NCBI RefSeq assembly: GCF_001187865.1
Contig: NZ_LGIT01000007.1
Location: forward strand, 28,077-92,076
DNA length: 64,000 bases
Direction: 5' to 3'
Source: Klebsiella sp. RIT-PI-d
Lineage (GTDB): Bacteria; Pseudomonadota; Gammaproteobacteria; Enterobacterales; Enterobacteriaceae
Positions within the stretch are counted from its first letter, which is position 1. Each line of letters starts with the position of its first letter. Under the pieces are notes generated by a model. It saw only the letters and a list, made by a program, of their open reading frames with translations, had not been told where the DNA came from and searched no databases. Positions 20,058-29,205 of this stretch are shown in pieces. The position numbers were made by a program, and so were the translations under genes.

Positions 20058-20903
20058 CCAGGCCGCATCCCGACTACGATGACGCCATTGTCCCGGCGTC
20101 ATCCCTATTTCACGATTAAACACCACGGAAAAATAGTTACTGTCTTCAAACCCGCACTGCATGGCGATGTCGACGATCAGCATTTCTGTGTGCTGCAACA
20201 AATATTGCGCATGGCAAATACGCAGCTGGCGCAGATACTGACTAATGGTCATGCCCGTCTGACGACGAAACTGCTGGCGGAGCGCACGCGCGCTGCCGTG
20301 CTCCTGTACGCAAAAATCGTCAAGGATAAAAGGACGATCCAGGCTGCCCGCCAGCGCAGTAATCAGCTTATCAAGCAGCGGCTCCCGCGACATTGCCAAA
20401 AGGTTATCCACCGTGTATCGATGCCTTTTCAGCGTGACCACCAGTTGCGCCAGCAGAAGTTCAGCCATGTCATTAGTCTGGTCATCATGGTGAGCGCTTT
20501 CATGCTCCAGTTGAGAAATCACCTGCCGCGCCTGGTTCATGCCGCTGCTGCTTAAGCGCCAGTGCGCACGCGGATCGTGGCATCCAAAGCCGGGAATATA
20601 GGCAGCCCAGTCAAGATCGAGAGTTAACCGGTCAGGGCAGTAGATAATATTTTGCAGAACCAAATCATTGACTGACGCGTACGAATGTTTGTCTTCGGCA
20701 CGAATATAAAACAGATCGCCCCGCGTAATGCGATACGGACGGTCGTTAAGAACGTGCAGACCATTCCCGCGCCAGACCAGCACCAGTTCGCAGAACTCGT
20801 GAGTATGTTCAGCAAACACATTTTGCGGATAGCGATCTGCCACCGCCACCGCCTGCCCGACGCTGGTGAAGAAGTCGGCTTTACGAAGAATTAACTGGCC
20901 CAC
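19950..20903 (-). CDS. rhaR: AraC-family activator RhaR, with extended C-terminus
   Basis: RhaR binds rhamnose and activates rhaSR. An N-terminal cupin sugar-binding domain ([19 protein letters not shown]) is followed by two helix-turn-helix motifs ([40 protein letters not shown]). A GTG start aligns with the E. coli start. The E. coli protein stops a few residues after the block corresponding to GMTPGQWRH, whereas here the frame runs on for about 40 residues ([16 protein letters not shown]...) of no family similarity and overlaps rhaT on the other strand. It precedes no other gene on its strand; rhaS lies upstream in the same operon. Confidence 0.93.
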   Translation of the reverse strand: MGQLILRKADFFTSVGQAVAVADRYPQNVFAEHTHEFCELVLVWRGNGLHVLNDRPYRITRGDLFYIRAEDKHSYASVNDLVLQNIIYCPDRLTLDLDWAAYIPGFGCHDPRAHWRLSSSGMNQARQVISQLEHESAHHDDQTNDMAELLLAQLVVTLKRHRYTVDNLLAMSREPLLDKLITALAGSLDRPFILDDFCVQEHGSARALRQQFRRQTGMTISQYLRQLRICHAQYLLQHTEMLIVDIAMQCGFEDSNYFSVVFNREIGMTPGQWRHRSRDAAWLTCHTQPDNIGGDDNHHAAKAKYTDRTTPGIIPLS

Positions 20904-20978
20904 AGCACGATCACCTCAACGACGAATGGCCAATGATTATCGACCTTCTGTCGGTCAAAAACGTTGACTATCTTCGCG

Positions 20979-21815
20979 TTACTGAAGAATACCGTCACGT
21001 CCCTGGCGAATATCACGCGGTGACCAGGAGAATTCCCGGCGAAAAAGCGTCGAAAAGTGGTTACTGTCGCCAAAACCACAGCGATAAGCGATATCTGTGA
21101 CGCTTTCGTCACTGTGACGGAGCAAATGCCGCGCCTTAATCAGGCGCAGTCGGTTGAGATAGCGCTGCGGGGTTAAACCCGTATATTGCTTAAGCTGGCG
21201 ATGCAACGTGCGCAGCGAGAGTGAAAAATGTCCGGCCAGGCTTTCCCAGCACACATCGTCAGAGAAATGGTCGTCAAGCCAGGCAATAAGCTGATTGAGC
21301 CGGGCATCGTTATCTTCCGCCCCCTCTGCCAGGCTGCCCTTACGCAGCAGCACCAGAAGTTGCATAAACAGTAACTCACGGTTCGCCCGCGCCGGCGCGT
21401 CCGGCTGCTCACCTTCCTGATCAAGCTGGCTAACAAGCTGCCGCACCTGCGTCAGGATGGCCTGATTAACCCGCCAGTGCGACGGATAATGCCCGTCATG
21501 CTCCTGAGGCAGCAGTAAATTCAGGCCGCTCAAAAACTGAAAGGCTTCCGGCGATCGATAAAGCACATTAGTCAGACACAAATTATCGGTGTGCTCATAC
21601 AGATGGCGGTCGTGATCGCGAACAAAACAAATTGTCCCGCCGCTGATGGTGTAGGGCTGGCCATTAAAAACGTGAACCCCGGTACCGTGCTCAACAATAA
21701 CGATTTCATGAAAATCATGATGATGTTCCGGGAATGCCGATTGCGGAAGACGTTGTTCGATGGCCACTGGCGAACTACCTGACGGAAAAAAATCCACGCT
21801 GTGAAGTACGGTCAT
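20979..21815 (-). CDS. rhaS: AraC-family activator RhaS
   Basis: RhaS with rhamnose activates rhaBAD and rhaT. The 278-residue protein matches E. coli in length: cupin domain ([20 protein letters not shown]) and C-terminal AraC DNA-binding domain ([34 protein letters not shown]). rhaR follows 75 bases downstream. The rhaS-rhaB divergent region contains the CRP site. Confidence 0.97.
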   Translation of the reverse strand: MTVLHSVDFFPSGSSPVAIEQRLPQSAFPEHHHDFHEIVIVEHGTGVHVFNGQPYTISGGTICFVRDHDRHLYEHTDNLCLTNVLYRSPEAFQFLSGLNLLLPQEHDGHYPSHWRVNQAILTQVRQLVSQLDQEGEQPDAPARANRELLFMQLLVLLRKGSLAEGAEDNDARLNQLIAWLDDHFSDDVCWESLAGHFSLSLRTLHRQLKQYTGLTPQRYLNRLRLIKARHLLRHSDESVTDIAYRCGFGDSNHFSTLFRREFSWSPRDIRQGRDGILQ

Positions 21816-21980
21816 AAGAGTCGCTACCAGTGAGAAGAATTCTCATCATAGTAATTAAGGCATATCTTTCTGACCTTGAAATTTTGACAACAAAGCGCGC
21901 AAAGCGTGCCGATTTTTCAAGAAACGCGAGGAAAGCGTCGGAAATGCGGCAGCTATCACAGATCCACTTTCACAGAAAAA

Positions 21981-21996
21981 CGTGAGCTTCCTCACG
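21981..21996. promoter_or_regulatory. CRP site between rhaS and rhaB
   Basis: CGTGAGCTTCCTCACG is a symmetric GTGA-N6-TCAC element in the 290-base divergent region, as in the E. coli rhaSR-rhaBAD region, where CRP and RhaS/RhaR act together. Confidence 0.7.
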
Positions 21997-22105
21997 TTCA
22001 CCTTTGCTTTCTTGCCAGCGCTCTACACCCTCTGTCAGTAGCGAGAAGGTACCAACAGAACGTCTTTTTTAGACTGTCATCAATGACTCTACGAAGGACC
22101 ACATC

Positions 22106-23575
22106 ATGACTTTTCGCCATTGCGTCGCTATTGATTTAGGCGCATCCAGCGGGCGTGTAATGCTTGCACGTTACGATCGCGAACAGCGCCTTCTCACGCT
22201 GCGTGAAATGCATCGTTTCACTAACTGCCTGCAAAAAGTAGCCGGTTTTGATTGCTGGGATGTTGATAGCCTTGAAGCAGAGATTCGCCACGGTCTCAAG
22301 AAGATCTGCGCAGCAGGCGTGCTGATCGACAGTATCGGTGTGGATACCTGGGGCGTGGATTATGTGCTGCTCAACAGCAAAGGTGAACGCGTCGGCCTTC
22401 CCATTGCCTATCGCGATAATCGCACTGACGGGGTAATGGCGCAGGCCGCTCGTCAACTGGGTAAAGCAGAAATTTATCGCCGCAGCGGTATTCAATTTCT
22501 GCCGTTTAATACGATTTATCAGCTTCGCGCGCTGGTCCACCAGCAGCCTGATGTTACTCATGATGTCGCTCATGCGCTGCTCATTCCCGATTACTTCAGT
22601 TATCGCCTGACCGGTGAGATGAACTGGGAATATACCAACGCCACCACCACTCAACTGGTCAATATCAATACCGACAATTGGGATGAAATGTTGCTGAACT
22701 GGACGGGGGCTGACGCCGCATGGTTCGGTAAGCCCACGCATCCTGGCAATGTAATTGGTCACTGGATCTGTCCGCAGGGTAATGCCATTCCGGTCGTCGC
22801 AGTCGCCAGCCATGATACGGCCAGCGCGGTTATTGCCGTGCCGCTGGAAGTAAAAGATGCAGCGTGGATCTCCTCCGGCACCTGGTCACTGATGGGGTTT
22901 GAAAGTAAAACACCGTATACCAGCGACAGCGCGCTGGCCGCCAATATCACCAACGAGGGCGGCGCAGAAGGTCGTTATCGGGTGCTAAAAAATATTATGG
23001 GCCTGTGGCTACTTCAGCGCGTCATCGCTGAGCAGAACATCACTGATTTGCCGGACCTCATCTCCCGCACATCTGCGCTGCCCGCCTGCCGCTTTGTGAT
23101 TAATCCCAATGACGATCGCTTTATCAATCCAGCCAATATGAGCGCAGAAATTCAGGCCGCCTGCCGTGAAACCGAGCAACTCGTCCCGGCCAGCGATGCG
23201 GAGCTGGCACGCTGCATTTTCGACAGCCTCGCCATTCTGTATGCCAACGTTCTGGACGAACTGGCGCACCTGCGCGGTAAACCGTTCAGCCAGTTGCATA
23301 TTGTCGGCGGCGGCTGCCAGAACCAGTTACTCAATCAACTGTGCGCTGACGCCTGCGGCATTACGGTGATTGCCGGGCCTGTTGAAGCTTCAACGCTTGG
23401 CAATATCGGCGTGCAGTTAATGACGCTGGATGAACTGAGCAATGTTAGCGATTTTCGCAAGGTGGTGGTTTCTAACCACCACCTGATCACCTTTACCCCT
23501 CATCCTGATAATGAGATCGCGCGTTACATCGCGCAATCACAGACCCCACGACAGACAAAGGAGCTTTGCGCATGA
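22106..23575 (+). CDS. rhaB: L-rhamnulokinase
   Basis: RhaB phosphorylates L-rhamnulose to rhamnulose 1-phosphate. The 489-residue FGGY-family sugar kinase starts with the phosphate-1 loop [18 protein letters not shown] and has [23 protein letters not shown] and the C-terminal adenosine motif [23 protein letters not shown] precedes the ATG. It is first in rhaBAD and its stop overlaps the rhaA start (ATGA). Confidence 0.97.
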   Translation: MTFRHCVAIDLGASSGRVMLARYDREQRLLTLREMHRFTNCLQKVAGFDCWDVDSLEAEIRHGLKKICAAGVLIDSIGVDTWGVDYVLLNSKGERVGLPIAYRDNRTDGVMAQAARQLGKAEIYRRSGIQFLPFNTIYQLRALVHQQPDVTHDVAHALLIPDYFSYRLTGEMNWEYTNATTTQLVNINTDNWDEMLLNWTGADAAWFGKPTHPGNVIGHWICPQGNAIPVVAVASHDTASAVIAVPLEVKDAAWISSGTWSLMGFESKTPYTSDSALAANITNEGGAEGRYRVLKNIMGLWLLQRVIAEQNITDLPDLISRTSALPACRFVINPNDDRFINPANMSAEIQAACRETEQLVPASDAELARCIFDSLAILYANVLDELAHLRGKPFSQLHIVGGGCQNQLLNQLCADACGITVIAGPVEASTLGNIGVQLMTLDELSNVSDFRKVVVSNHHLITFTPHPDNEIARYIAQSQTPRQTKELCA

Positions 23576-24831
23576 CGACCTCACTTGAACACGCCTGGGA
23601 ACTCGCGAAACAGCGTTTTGCCGCTACAGGGATTAATGTCGAGGAGGCGCTGCGCCAGCTCGATCGCCTGCCGGTATCTATGCACTGCTGGCAGGGCGAT
23701 GATGTTGCCGGTTTCGAAAATCCGGAGGGTAACCTGACCGGTGGCATTCAGGCGACCGGGAATTACCCAGGCAAAGCGCGTAATGCGGCCGAGCTTCGTG
23801 CGGATCTGGAGTTAGCATTCAGCCTTATTCCGGGTCCGAAACGGCTTAACTTACATGCGATTTATCATGAAGCGGAAACGCCGGTGTCCCGCGACCAAAT
23901 CAAACCAGAACATTTCAAAAACTGGGTAGCGTGGGCCAAAGTTAATAAGCTGGGACTGGATTTTAACCCCTCCTGCTTCTCTCATCCGCTGAGTGCCGAT
24001 GGCTTTACGCTCTCACATGCCGACCCTGAAATTCGCCGGTTCTGGATCGACCACTGCAAAGCAAGCCGTCGCGTATCTGCCTATTTTGGCGAACAGTTGG
24101 GCACGCCGTCAGTGATGAATATCTGGGTTCCGGACGGCATGAAAGATGTCACCGTAGATCGCCTTGCGCCACGTCAGCGCCTGCTGGAAGCGCTGGATGA
24201 AGTGATCGGCGAAAAGCTGGACCCGGCGCATCACATTGATGCTGTTGAAAGCAAGCTGTTTGGGATCGGCGCAGAAAGCTACACCGTTGGCTCTAACGAG
24301 TTTTATATGGGATATGCCACCAGCCGTCAGACCGCACTGTGCCTTGATGCAGGCCACTTTCATCCGACGGAAGTTATCTCCGACAAAATCTCCGCCGCCA
24401 TGCTCTACGTGCCGCGCCTGCTGCTGCACGTCAGCCGTCCGGTCCGCTGGGACAGCGATCACGTGGTCCTGCTGGATGATGAAACCCAGGCCATTGCCAG
24501 TGAAATTATCCGTCACGATTTGTTCGACCGCGTACACATTGGCCTCGATTTCTTCGATGCGTCTATTAACCGTATTGCGGCATGGGTGATCGGCACCCGC
24601 AACATGAAAAAAGCCCTGCTGCGCGCCCTGCTGGAACCCACTGACATGCTGCGCCAGCTGGAAGATGCTGGCGATTACACCGCGCGTCTGGCCCTGCTGG
24701 AAGAACAAAAATCGCTGCCGTGGCAGGCAGTATGGGAGATGTATTGCCAGCGTCACGATACGCCAGCCGGCAGTCAGTGGCTGGAGAATGTGCGCGGCTA
24801 TGAAAAAGATATTTTGAGTCAGCGCGGCTGA
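23572..24831 (+). CDS. rhaA: L-rhamnose isomerase
   Basis: RhaA converts L-rhamnose to L-rhamnulose with two metal ions. The ATG at 23572 gives [20 protein letters not shown] and 419 residues, the E. coli length; an ATG two codons earlier is less likely. Metal-binding blocks [50 protein letters not shown] and [10 protein letters not shown] are present. Cotranscribed with rhaB (four-base overlap) and followed by a repeat and rhaD. Confidence 0.98.
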   Translation: MTTSLEHAWELAKQRFAATGINVEEALRQLDRLPVSMHCWQGDDVAGFENPEGNLTGGIQATGNYPGKARNAAELRADLELAFSLIPGPKRLNLHAIYHEAETPVSRDQIKPEHFKNWVAWAKVNKLGLDFNPSCFSHPLSADGFTLSHADPEIRRFWIDHCKASRRVSAYFGEQLGTPSVMNIWVPDGMKDVTVDRLAPRQRLLEALDEVIGEKLDPAHHIDAVESKLFGIGAESYTVGSNEFYMGYATSRQTALCLDAGHFHPTEVISDKISAAMLYVPRLLLHVSRPVRWDSDHVVLLDDETQAIASEIIRHDLFDRVHIGLDFFDASINRIAAWVIGTRNMKKALLRALLEPTDMLRQLEDAGDYTARLALLEEQKSLPWQAVWEMYCQRHDTPAGSQWLENVRGYEKDILSQRG

Positions 24832-24834
24832 TAT

Positions 24835-24869
24835 CCCCTCATCCCTGCCCTCTCCCTGAGGGTGAGGAG
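24835..24869. repeat. Dispersed CCCTCTCCCT-type repeat between rhaA and rhaD
   Basis: CCCTCATCCCTGCCCTCTCC followed by CTGAGGGTGAGG forms an imperfect palindrome related to the copy at 15009-15054. It lies inside the rhaBAD operon, so it is more likely an mRNA-processing or stabilising element than a terminator. Confidence 0.55.
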
Positions 24870-24906
24870 CAGCACGCTATCTGGCCTTTTTAAGGAACGT
24901 AAAACA

Positions 24907-25737
24907 ATGCAGACTATTATCCATTCCTGGTTTGTCCAGGGCATGATCAAAGCCACTTCCGATGCATGGCTGAAAGGCTGGGATGAGCGCAACGGCGGCA
25001 ATCTGACGCTACGCCTGGATGCTGCTGACGTGGCGCCCTACGAATCTGATTTCCATGCTCAGCCGCGCTATATCGCGCTCAGTCAACCCATGCCGTTACT
25101 GGCCAATACCGCCTTCATCGTCACCGGCTCCGGCAAATTCTTTCGCAATGTACAACTCGATCCGGCAGCCAATCTCGGCGTGGTAAAAGTCGATAGCGAC
25201 GGTGCGGGCTATCACATTCTGTGGGGATTAACCCACGAGGCGGTGCCGACGTCCGAGTTACCCGCGCACTTTCTGTCACACTGCGAACGCATCAAAGCCA
25301 CCGGCGGTAAAGATCGGGTGATCATGCACTGCCATGCGACCAACCTGATCGCGCTGACCTATGTACTGGACAACGACAGCGCGTTGATCACCCGCAAACT
25401 GTGGGAAGGCAGCACTGAATGCCTGGTCGTTTTCCCCGATGGCGTCGGGATACTGCCGTGGATGGTGCCGGGCACCGACGAAATCGGTCAGGCCACCGCA
25501 CGCAATATGCAGCAACACTCACTGGTCCTGTGGCCGTTCCACGGCGTGTTTGGCAGCGGTCCGACGCTCGATGAAACCTTTGGCCTTATCGACACAGCGG
25601 AAAAATCGGCAGACGTATTAGTGAAAGTGCTCTCAATGGGCGGCATGAAACAGACTATCACTCGCGACCAGCTGATTGCCCTCGGCAAACGTTTTGGCGT
25701 GACGCCGATGGCAAGCGCACTCGAACTGTACGCCTGA
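24907..25737 (+). CDS. rhaD: Rhamnulose-1-phosphate aldolase
   Basis: RhaD cleaves rhamnulose 1-phosphate to dihydroxyacetone phosphate and L-lactaldehyde. The class II zinc aldolase of 276 residues shows [25 protein letters not shown] (zinc histidines) and [10 protein letters not shown]. The ATG at 24907 is preceded by AAGGAACG and matches the E. coli start. The product L-lactaldehyde is the substrate of the next gene. Confidence 0.97.
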   Translation: MQTIIHSWFVQGMIKATSDAWLKGWDERNGGNLTLRLDAADVAPYESDFHAQPRYIALSQPMPLLANTAFIVTGSGKFFRNVQLDPAANLGVVKVDSDGAGYHILWGLTHEAVPTSELPAHFLSHCERIKATGGKDRVIMHCHATNLIALTYVLDNDSALITRKLWEGSTECLVVFPDGVGILPWMVPGTDEIGQATARNMQQHSLVLWPFHGVFGSGPTLDETFGLIDTAEKSADVLVKVLSMGGMKQTITRDQLIALGKRFGVTPMASALELYA

Positions 25738-25744
25738 GATCATC

Positions 25745-25770
25745 ACGCCCCGCGCATTCAGTCGGGGCGT
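25745..25770 (+). promoter_or_regulatory. Intercistronic hairpin between rhaD and fucO-like gene
   Basis: ACGCCCCG and CGGGGCGT pair around a ten-base loop and are followed by AATTTT. The T tract is short, so it may act as a partial terminator or as a stabiliser of rhaBAD mRNA. Confidence 0.55.
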
Positions 25771-25789
25771 AATTTTATGGAGAACTATC

Positions 25790-26938
25790 ATGAGTTTTAT
25801 GTTGGCGCTGCCGAAAATCAGCCTGCACGGCGCAGGTGCAATCGGCGATATGGTCAAACTGGTGGCGGAGAAACAGTGGGGTAAGGCACTTATTGTTACC
25901 GACGGCCAACTGATCAAACTGGGTCTGCTCGATAGCCTGTTTACCGCACTGGACGCGCATGAAATGTCGTATCATCTGTTTGATGATGTCTTCCCTAATC
26001 CAACTGAAGCTCTGGTTCAGGAAGGTTATGCCGCATATCAGGATGCAAAATGTGATTACCTGATTGCCTTCGGTGGCGGTAGCCCGATTGATACGGCGAA
26101 AGCGATAAAAATTCTGACGGCGAACCCTGCGCCGTCGACGGCTTATTCTGGCGTGGGCAAGGTGAAAAATGCCGGTGTGCCGCTGGTCGCCATTAATACC
26201 ACGGCCGGAACGGCTGCCGAGATGACCAGCAACGCCGTGATTATTAATAGCGAACGTCAGGTTAAAGAAGTTATTATCGATCCGAATATTATTCCGGATA
26301 TCGCAGTTGATGATGCCAGCGTCATGCTGGAAATCCCCGCATCCGTAACGGCTGCGACCGGAATGGATGCGCTGACACATGCGATAGAAGCCTATGTCTC
26401 CGTAGGTGCTCATCCGCTGACTGACGCCAATGCGCTGGAGTCTGTCCGCCTGATCGCGCAGTGGCTGCCAAAAGCGGTCGATAATGGTCACGATCTGGCT
26501 GCCCGGGAGCAAATGGCGTTTGGCCAGTATCTGGCCGGAATGGCATTTAACAGCGCCGGTCTTGGCCTGGTCCATGCTCTGGCGCATCAGCCTGGCGCGA
26601 CGCATAACCTGCCGCACGGCGTCTGTAACGCCATTTTGTTACCTGTCATCGAAAATTTTAATCGTCCACATGCCGTGGCCCGCTTTGCCCGCATCGCACA
26701 GGCCATGGGCGTAGAGACGCGCGGTATGAGTGATGATGCTGCCAGCCAGGAAGCCATTAAGGCGATTCGTGCCTTGAGTCACCGGGTCGGTATCCCGTCA
26801 GGCTTCAGCAAGCTTGGCATCACCAAAGATGATATTGAAGGCTGGCTGGATAAGGCACTTGCCGATCCCTGCGCGCCCTGTAATCCGCGCCCTGCAACGC
26901 GCAATGACGTCCGCGAGCTGTATCTGGAGGCATTATGA
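25790..26938 (+). CDS. Iron-containing lactaldehyde reductase (FucO/YiaY-like)
   Basis: A 382-residue group III (iron-dependent) alcohol dehydrogenase. It has the NAD loop [23 protein letters not shown], and the metal-binding histidines in [10 protein letters not shown] and [11 protein letters not shown] with [12 protein letters not shown]. Placed between rhaD and rhaM, with rhaM overlapping its stop by ATGA, it is most likely the L-lactaldehyde to L-1,2-propanediol reductase used when rhamnose is fermented. E. coli K-12 uses fucO of the fucose regulon for this step. By sequence it resembles YiaY at least as much as FucO, so I leave the symbol blank. Confidence 0.85.
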   Translation: MSFMLALPKISLHGAGAIGDMVKLVAEKQWGKALIVTDGQLIKLGLLDSLFTALDAHEMSYHLFDDVFPNPTEALVQEGYAAYQDAKCDYLIAFGGGSPIDTAKAIKILTANPAPSTAYSGVGKVKNAGVPLVAINTTAGTAAEMTSNAVIINSERQVKEVIIDPNIIPDIAVDDASVMLEIPASVTAATGMDALTHAIEAYVSVGAHPLTDANALESVRLIAQWLPKAVDNGHDLAAREQMAFGQYLAGMAFNSAGLGLVHALAHQPGATHNLPHGVCNAILLPVIENFNRPHAVARFARIAQAMGVETRGMSDDAASQEAIKAIRALSHRVGIPSGFSKLGITKDDIEGWLDKALADPCAPCNPRPATRNDVRELYLEAL

Positions 26939-27249
26939 TCCGCAAAGCCTTTGTCATGCAGGTAAATGCTAATGCCCATGAGGAGTATCAGCGTCGTCAT
27001 AATCCGATCTGGCCCGAACTGGAAGAGACGCTAAAAGCACATGGCGCACATCATTACGCTATCTGGCTCGATAAAGAACGTAATCTGCTGTTTGCTACCG
27101 TAGATATTGAGTCGGAAGAGCGCTGGAACGCGGTTGCGGGTACGGAGGTCTGCCAGCGCTGGTGGCAATATATGCGCGACGTGATGCCCGCCAACCCGGA
27201 CAACAGCCCGATTAGCAGCGAACTGACCAGTGTGTTTTACCTGGTGTAA
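26935..27249 (+). CDS. rhaM: L-rhamnose mutarotase
   Basis: RhaM interconverts alpha and beta L-rhamnopyranose so that RhaA receives its preferred anomer. The 104-residue protein begins [20 protein letters not shown] and carries the catalytic His of [11 protein letters not shown] and the paired Trp of CQRWWQYM. It overlaps the preceding dehydrogenase by four bases (ATGA), so it is the last gene of the rhaBAD-(fucO)-rhaM operon. Confidence 0.97.
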   Translation: MIRKAFVMQVNANAHEEYQRRHNPIWPELEETLKAHGAHHYAIWLDKERNLLFATVDIESEERWNAVAGTEVCQRWWQYMRDVMPANPDNSPISSELTSVFYLV

Positions 27250-27266
27250 CTCTCGCGAGTTGCTGC

Positions 27267-27297
27267 TGTAGGCCCGGTAAATACAGCGCCGCCGGGC
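27267..27297 (-). repeat. REP element downstream of rhaM
   Basis: The complement reads GCCCGGCGGCGCTG...TTACCGGGCCTACA, the standard enterobacterial REP sequence with the central mismatch, just after the rhaM stop. Confidence 0.8.
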
Positions 27298-27317
27298 ACA
27301 TCCCTCTAACAGCCATT

Positions 27318-27345
27318 AAAAAACGCCTGGTATCAGGCGTTTTTT
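27318..27345. terminator. Bidirectional terminator between rhaM and porin gene
   Basis: AAAAAACGCCTG and CAGGCGTTTTTT pair around GTAT, giving T runs in both directions between convergent genes. Confidence 0.92.
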
Positions 27346-27357
27346 GCATCACAGACT

Positions 27358-28755
27358 TTAGAAATAATATTTGAAACGCAGACGTGCACCATAGCGGTCG
27401 TCGTCACTGGAAATGTCTTCGTCGCTCTGGATCTGAGACCAGTAAGCACCGAGATAGATATTGAAATTCTGCATATCCATTACGTTCGGGATCAGATATG
27501 ACGCATGAACGGTATGAATATCGTAAGTGCCTTCATCGCTGATCCAGCAGTCATTATCGCATACTACGCCATTAAAATCGTCGATCTTATTATGCGCATA
27601 AATGTAGCCCAGCTCAAAATTTCTCCACAGCGCGTTGGTTGCTGCAGTGAAGTCTTGCTCACTGTCTGCGTCCATGTAAGCGGTATTCACGTTCAGGACA
27701 ACACCGTCAACCGGATCGTTTTTTAACCCGTTCCAGGTCATGGTTAAACCATAACCGGTACGATCGGATTGGTCCACCAGGTCGCCTTTGCTGTTGTAAT
27801 AGCCATAGGCATTGTTAACGACGTTAGATTCCATTGCCGCAGAGAAAGATAATGCGCTAGTGGCTGACCACGACACCACCGGGCGCAAATAAACGACATT
27901 TTTCTCTTTTGTCATTTCGCGACCATGATAAGTCCGCCCGTCGGCCTGAACATTATCACTGTCGGCATAAAGTGATGCGCCATCTTCAATCAGGGAGTTC
28001 AGCTCAAAATACCAGTTCTCAAGCTGTTTACTCAGCAGAAAATTACCCCCCGCATCAGAACGACCGCGCCCTTCTTTCATCATATAGATATAGCCCTGGC
28101 CATCGCTATACAGGTCATTCGCGGTATTGCCAGAATGCTCAACAAACGTATCCTGATTAAGCGGGAACATGTCGAACGCTTCGAAGCGCCCTACTTTCAC
28201 TTTCCAGTCATTTTCCTGACCAAAATGGAAATAGGCATCATCAAGATTCATTGAGCCATACATATCGGCCAACGGCTGGATAGAGAATCCGGCGTAGCGG
28301 CCGTCGTCCAGTTTACGCATCCCATCGAAACCAATCAGAATACGACCATCCATATCCCATTGTTCAGTTGTGTGATCCTCATTAAGTTTGGTCAACGTCC
28401 CCCGGCGGCTCTCTGCGTCCATATTATATTCGACGTCGCCATAAATTTTTAAATCACCGTAGCCGCTCAGCAACAGATTAGGTGTGGAGGCATTTTTTTT
28501 AGTTTCTATCTCAGGCGTTTGGCCATTAACCGGCGTATTACCCTGAGCATCTTTAATTTTTTTAATTTCAGCTACTTGTTGGATTTGCAGCTGCTGAACT
28601 TCATTCTCGGCCTGTGCTGCCCGGTTTTCAGCCGCCTCCAGACGTGCCTCCATCTGTTCCAGACGTTGTTCCAGGGTCATGCTTTGGGTTTTCGCAAACC
28701 CGGAGTTAGCAACCGTCAATAATCCTATTGCGACTGCAAGCGCTGTTTTCTTCAT
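27358..28755 (-). CDS. Carbohydrate outer-membrane porin, RafY-like
   Basis: A 465-residue porin with signal peptide (MKKTALAVAIGLLTVANSGFA) and then a predicted periplasmic coiled coil (about residues 25-62, EQRLEQMEARLEAAENRAAQ), as in ScrY-type sugar porins. The barrel ends with RLRFKYYF, the terminal Phe required for outer-membrane assembly. I place it near glycoporin RafY (Porin_8) rather than LamB, but without a search this is a judgement. The second ATG is chosen because AAAGGAA lies at proper spacing from it. It is divergent from the GH4 gene and is likely the outer-membrane entry point for the same sugar. Confidence 0.75.
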   Translation of the reverse strand: MKKTALAVAIGLLTVANSGFAKTQSMTLEQRLEQMEARLEAAENRAAQAENEVQQLQIQQVAEIKKIKDAQGNTPVNGQTPEIETKKNASTPNLLLSGYGDLKIYGDVEYNMDAESRRGTLTKLNEDHTTEQWDMDGRILIGFDGMRKLDDGRYAGFSIQPLADMYGSMNLDDAYFHFGQENDWKVKVGRFEAFDMFPLNQDTFVEHSGNTANDLYSDGQGYIYMMKEGRGRSDAGGNFLLSKQLENWYFELNSLIEDGASLYADSDNVQADGRTYHGREMTKEKNVVYLRPVVSWSATSALSFSAAMESNVVNNAYGYYNSKGDLVDQSDRTGYGLTMTWNGLKNDPVDGVVLNVNTAYMDADSEQDFTAATNALWRNFELGYIYAHNKIDDFNGVVCDNDCWISDEGTYDIHTVHASYLIPNVMDMQNFNIYLGAYWSQIQSDEDISSDDDRYGARLRFKYYF

Positions 28756-29117
28756 TATTACCATTCCTTTTCAATGATCCATTAACTACTAAAATCTATG
28801 CTTATGCACACAAATATATCTCTGGTGAATGTCATTTTAATAATTAGCGCATTTGTCCTGCGTGGCTATTACGACAACCACCAGGTAAAAGAACCTGGGG
28901 AAATAAAATGAAAACGCAACAAATTACGCGGCAGAATATTATCAAGACCTGCGTGTGTAAATGTCATTAAATACAATAACGTGAGCAAGATAACACTATT
29001 CCGCTGAAATAAATTGAACTATAAATGCAGAGTATATAAACAGATAAAGCAGTTACCCCATCAATGTAATAATAACTAAATGACGGTATTACCTGTAATT
29101 TACCTGCACTAAGAATT

Positions 29118-29133
29118 TGTGAGCCATCTCGCT
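29118..29133. promoter_or_regulatory. Possible CRP site upstream of GH4 gene
   Basis: TGTGA-GCCATC-TCGCT has a perfect left half of the CRP consensus and a weaker right half, 73 bases before the GH4 start, suiting catabolite control of a sugar operon. Confidence 0.45.
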
Positions 29134-29170
29134 ATTTCACCGGGAGGGGATTGATATATTTCTCTTCAAT

Positions 29171-29184
29171 CTGGCATATGCCAG
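29171..29184. promoter_or_regulatory. Exact palindrome, probable operator of the GntR regulator
   Basis: CTGGCATATGCCAG is a perfect 14-base palindrome 22 bases before the GH4 start. Operators of GntR/HutC-UTRA regulators often have the form TGG-N6-CCA. The regulator encoded at 31918-32646 is the obvious candidate to bind it. Confidence 0.55.
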
Positions 29185-29205
29185 TTATAATTAGTACGAG
29201 GCTAT

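Larger units (their letters stand above)
28756..29205. other. Divergent promoter region of the beta-glucoside-type locus
   Basis: This 450-base AT-rich region contains the two opposing promoters, an inverted repeat CCAGGT-N6-ACCTGG (28881-28898), a CRP-like site (29118-29133) and an exact palindrome (29171-29184). No coding stretch or RNA gene was recognised. Confidence 0.6.

Noticed and set aside
25775..26617. 280-codon open frame antisense to the lactaldehyde reductase gene
   Set aside because: Complete overlap with a clear enzyme gene, arginine-rich composition and no domain seen.
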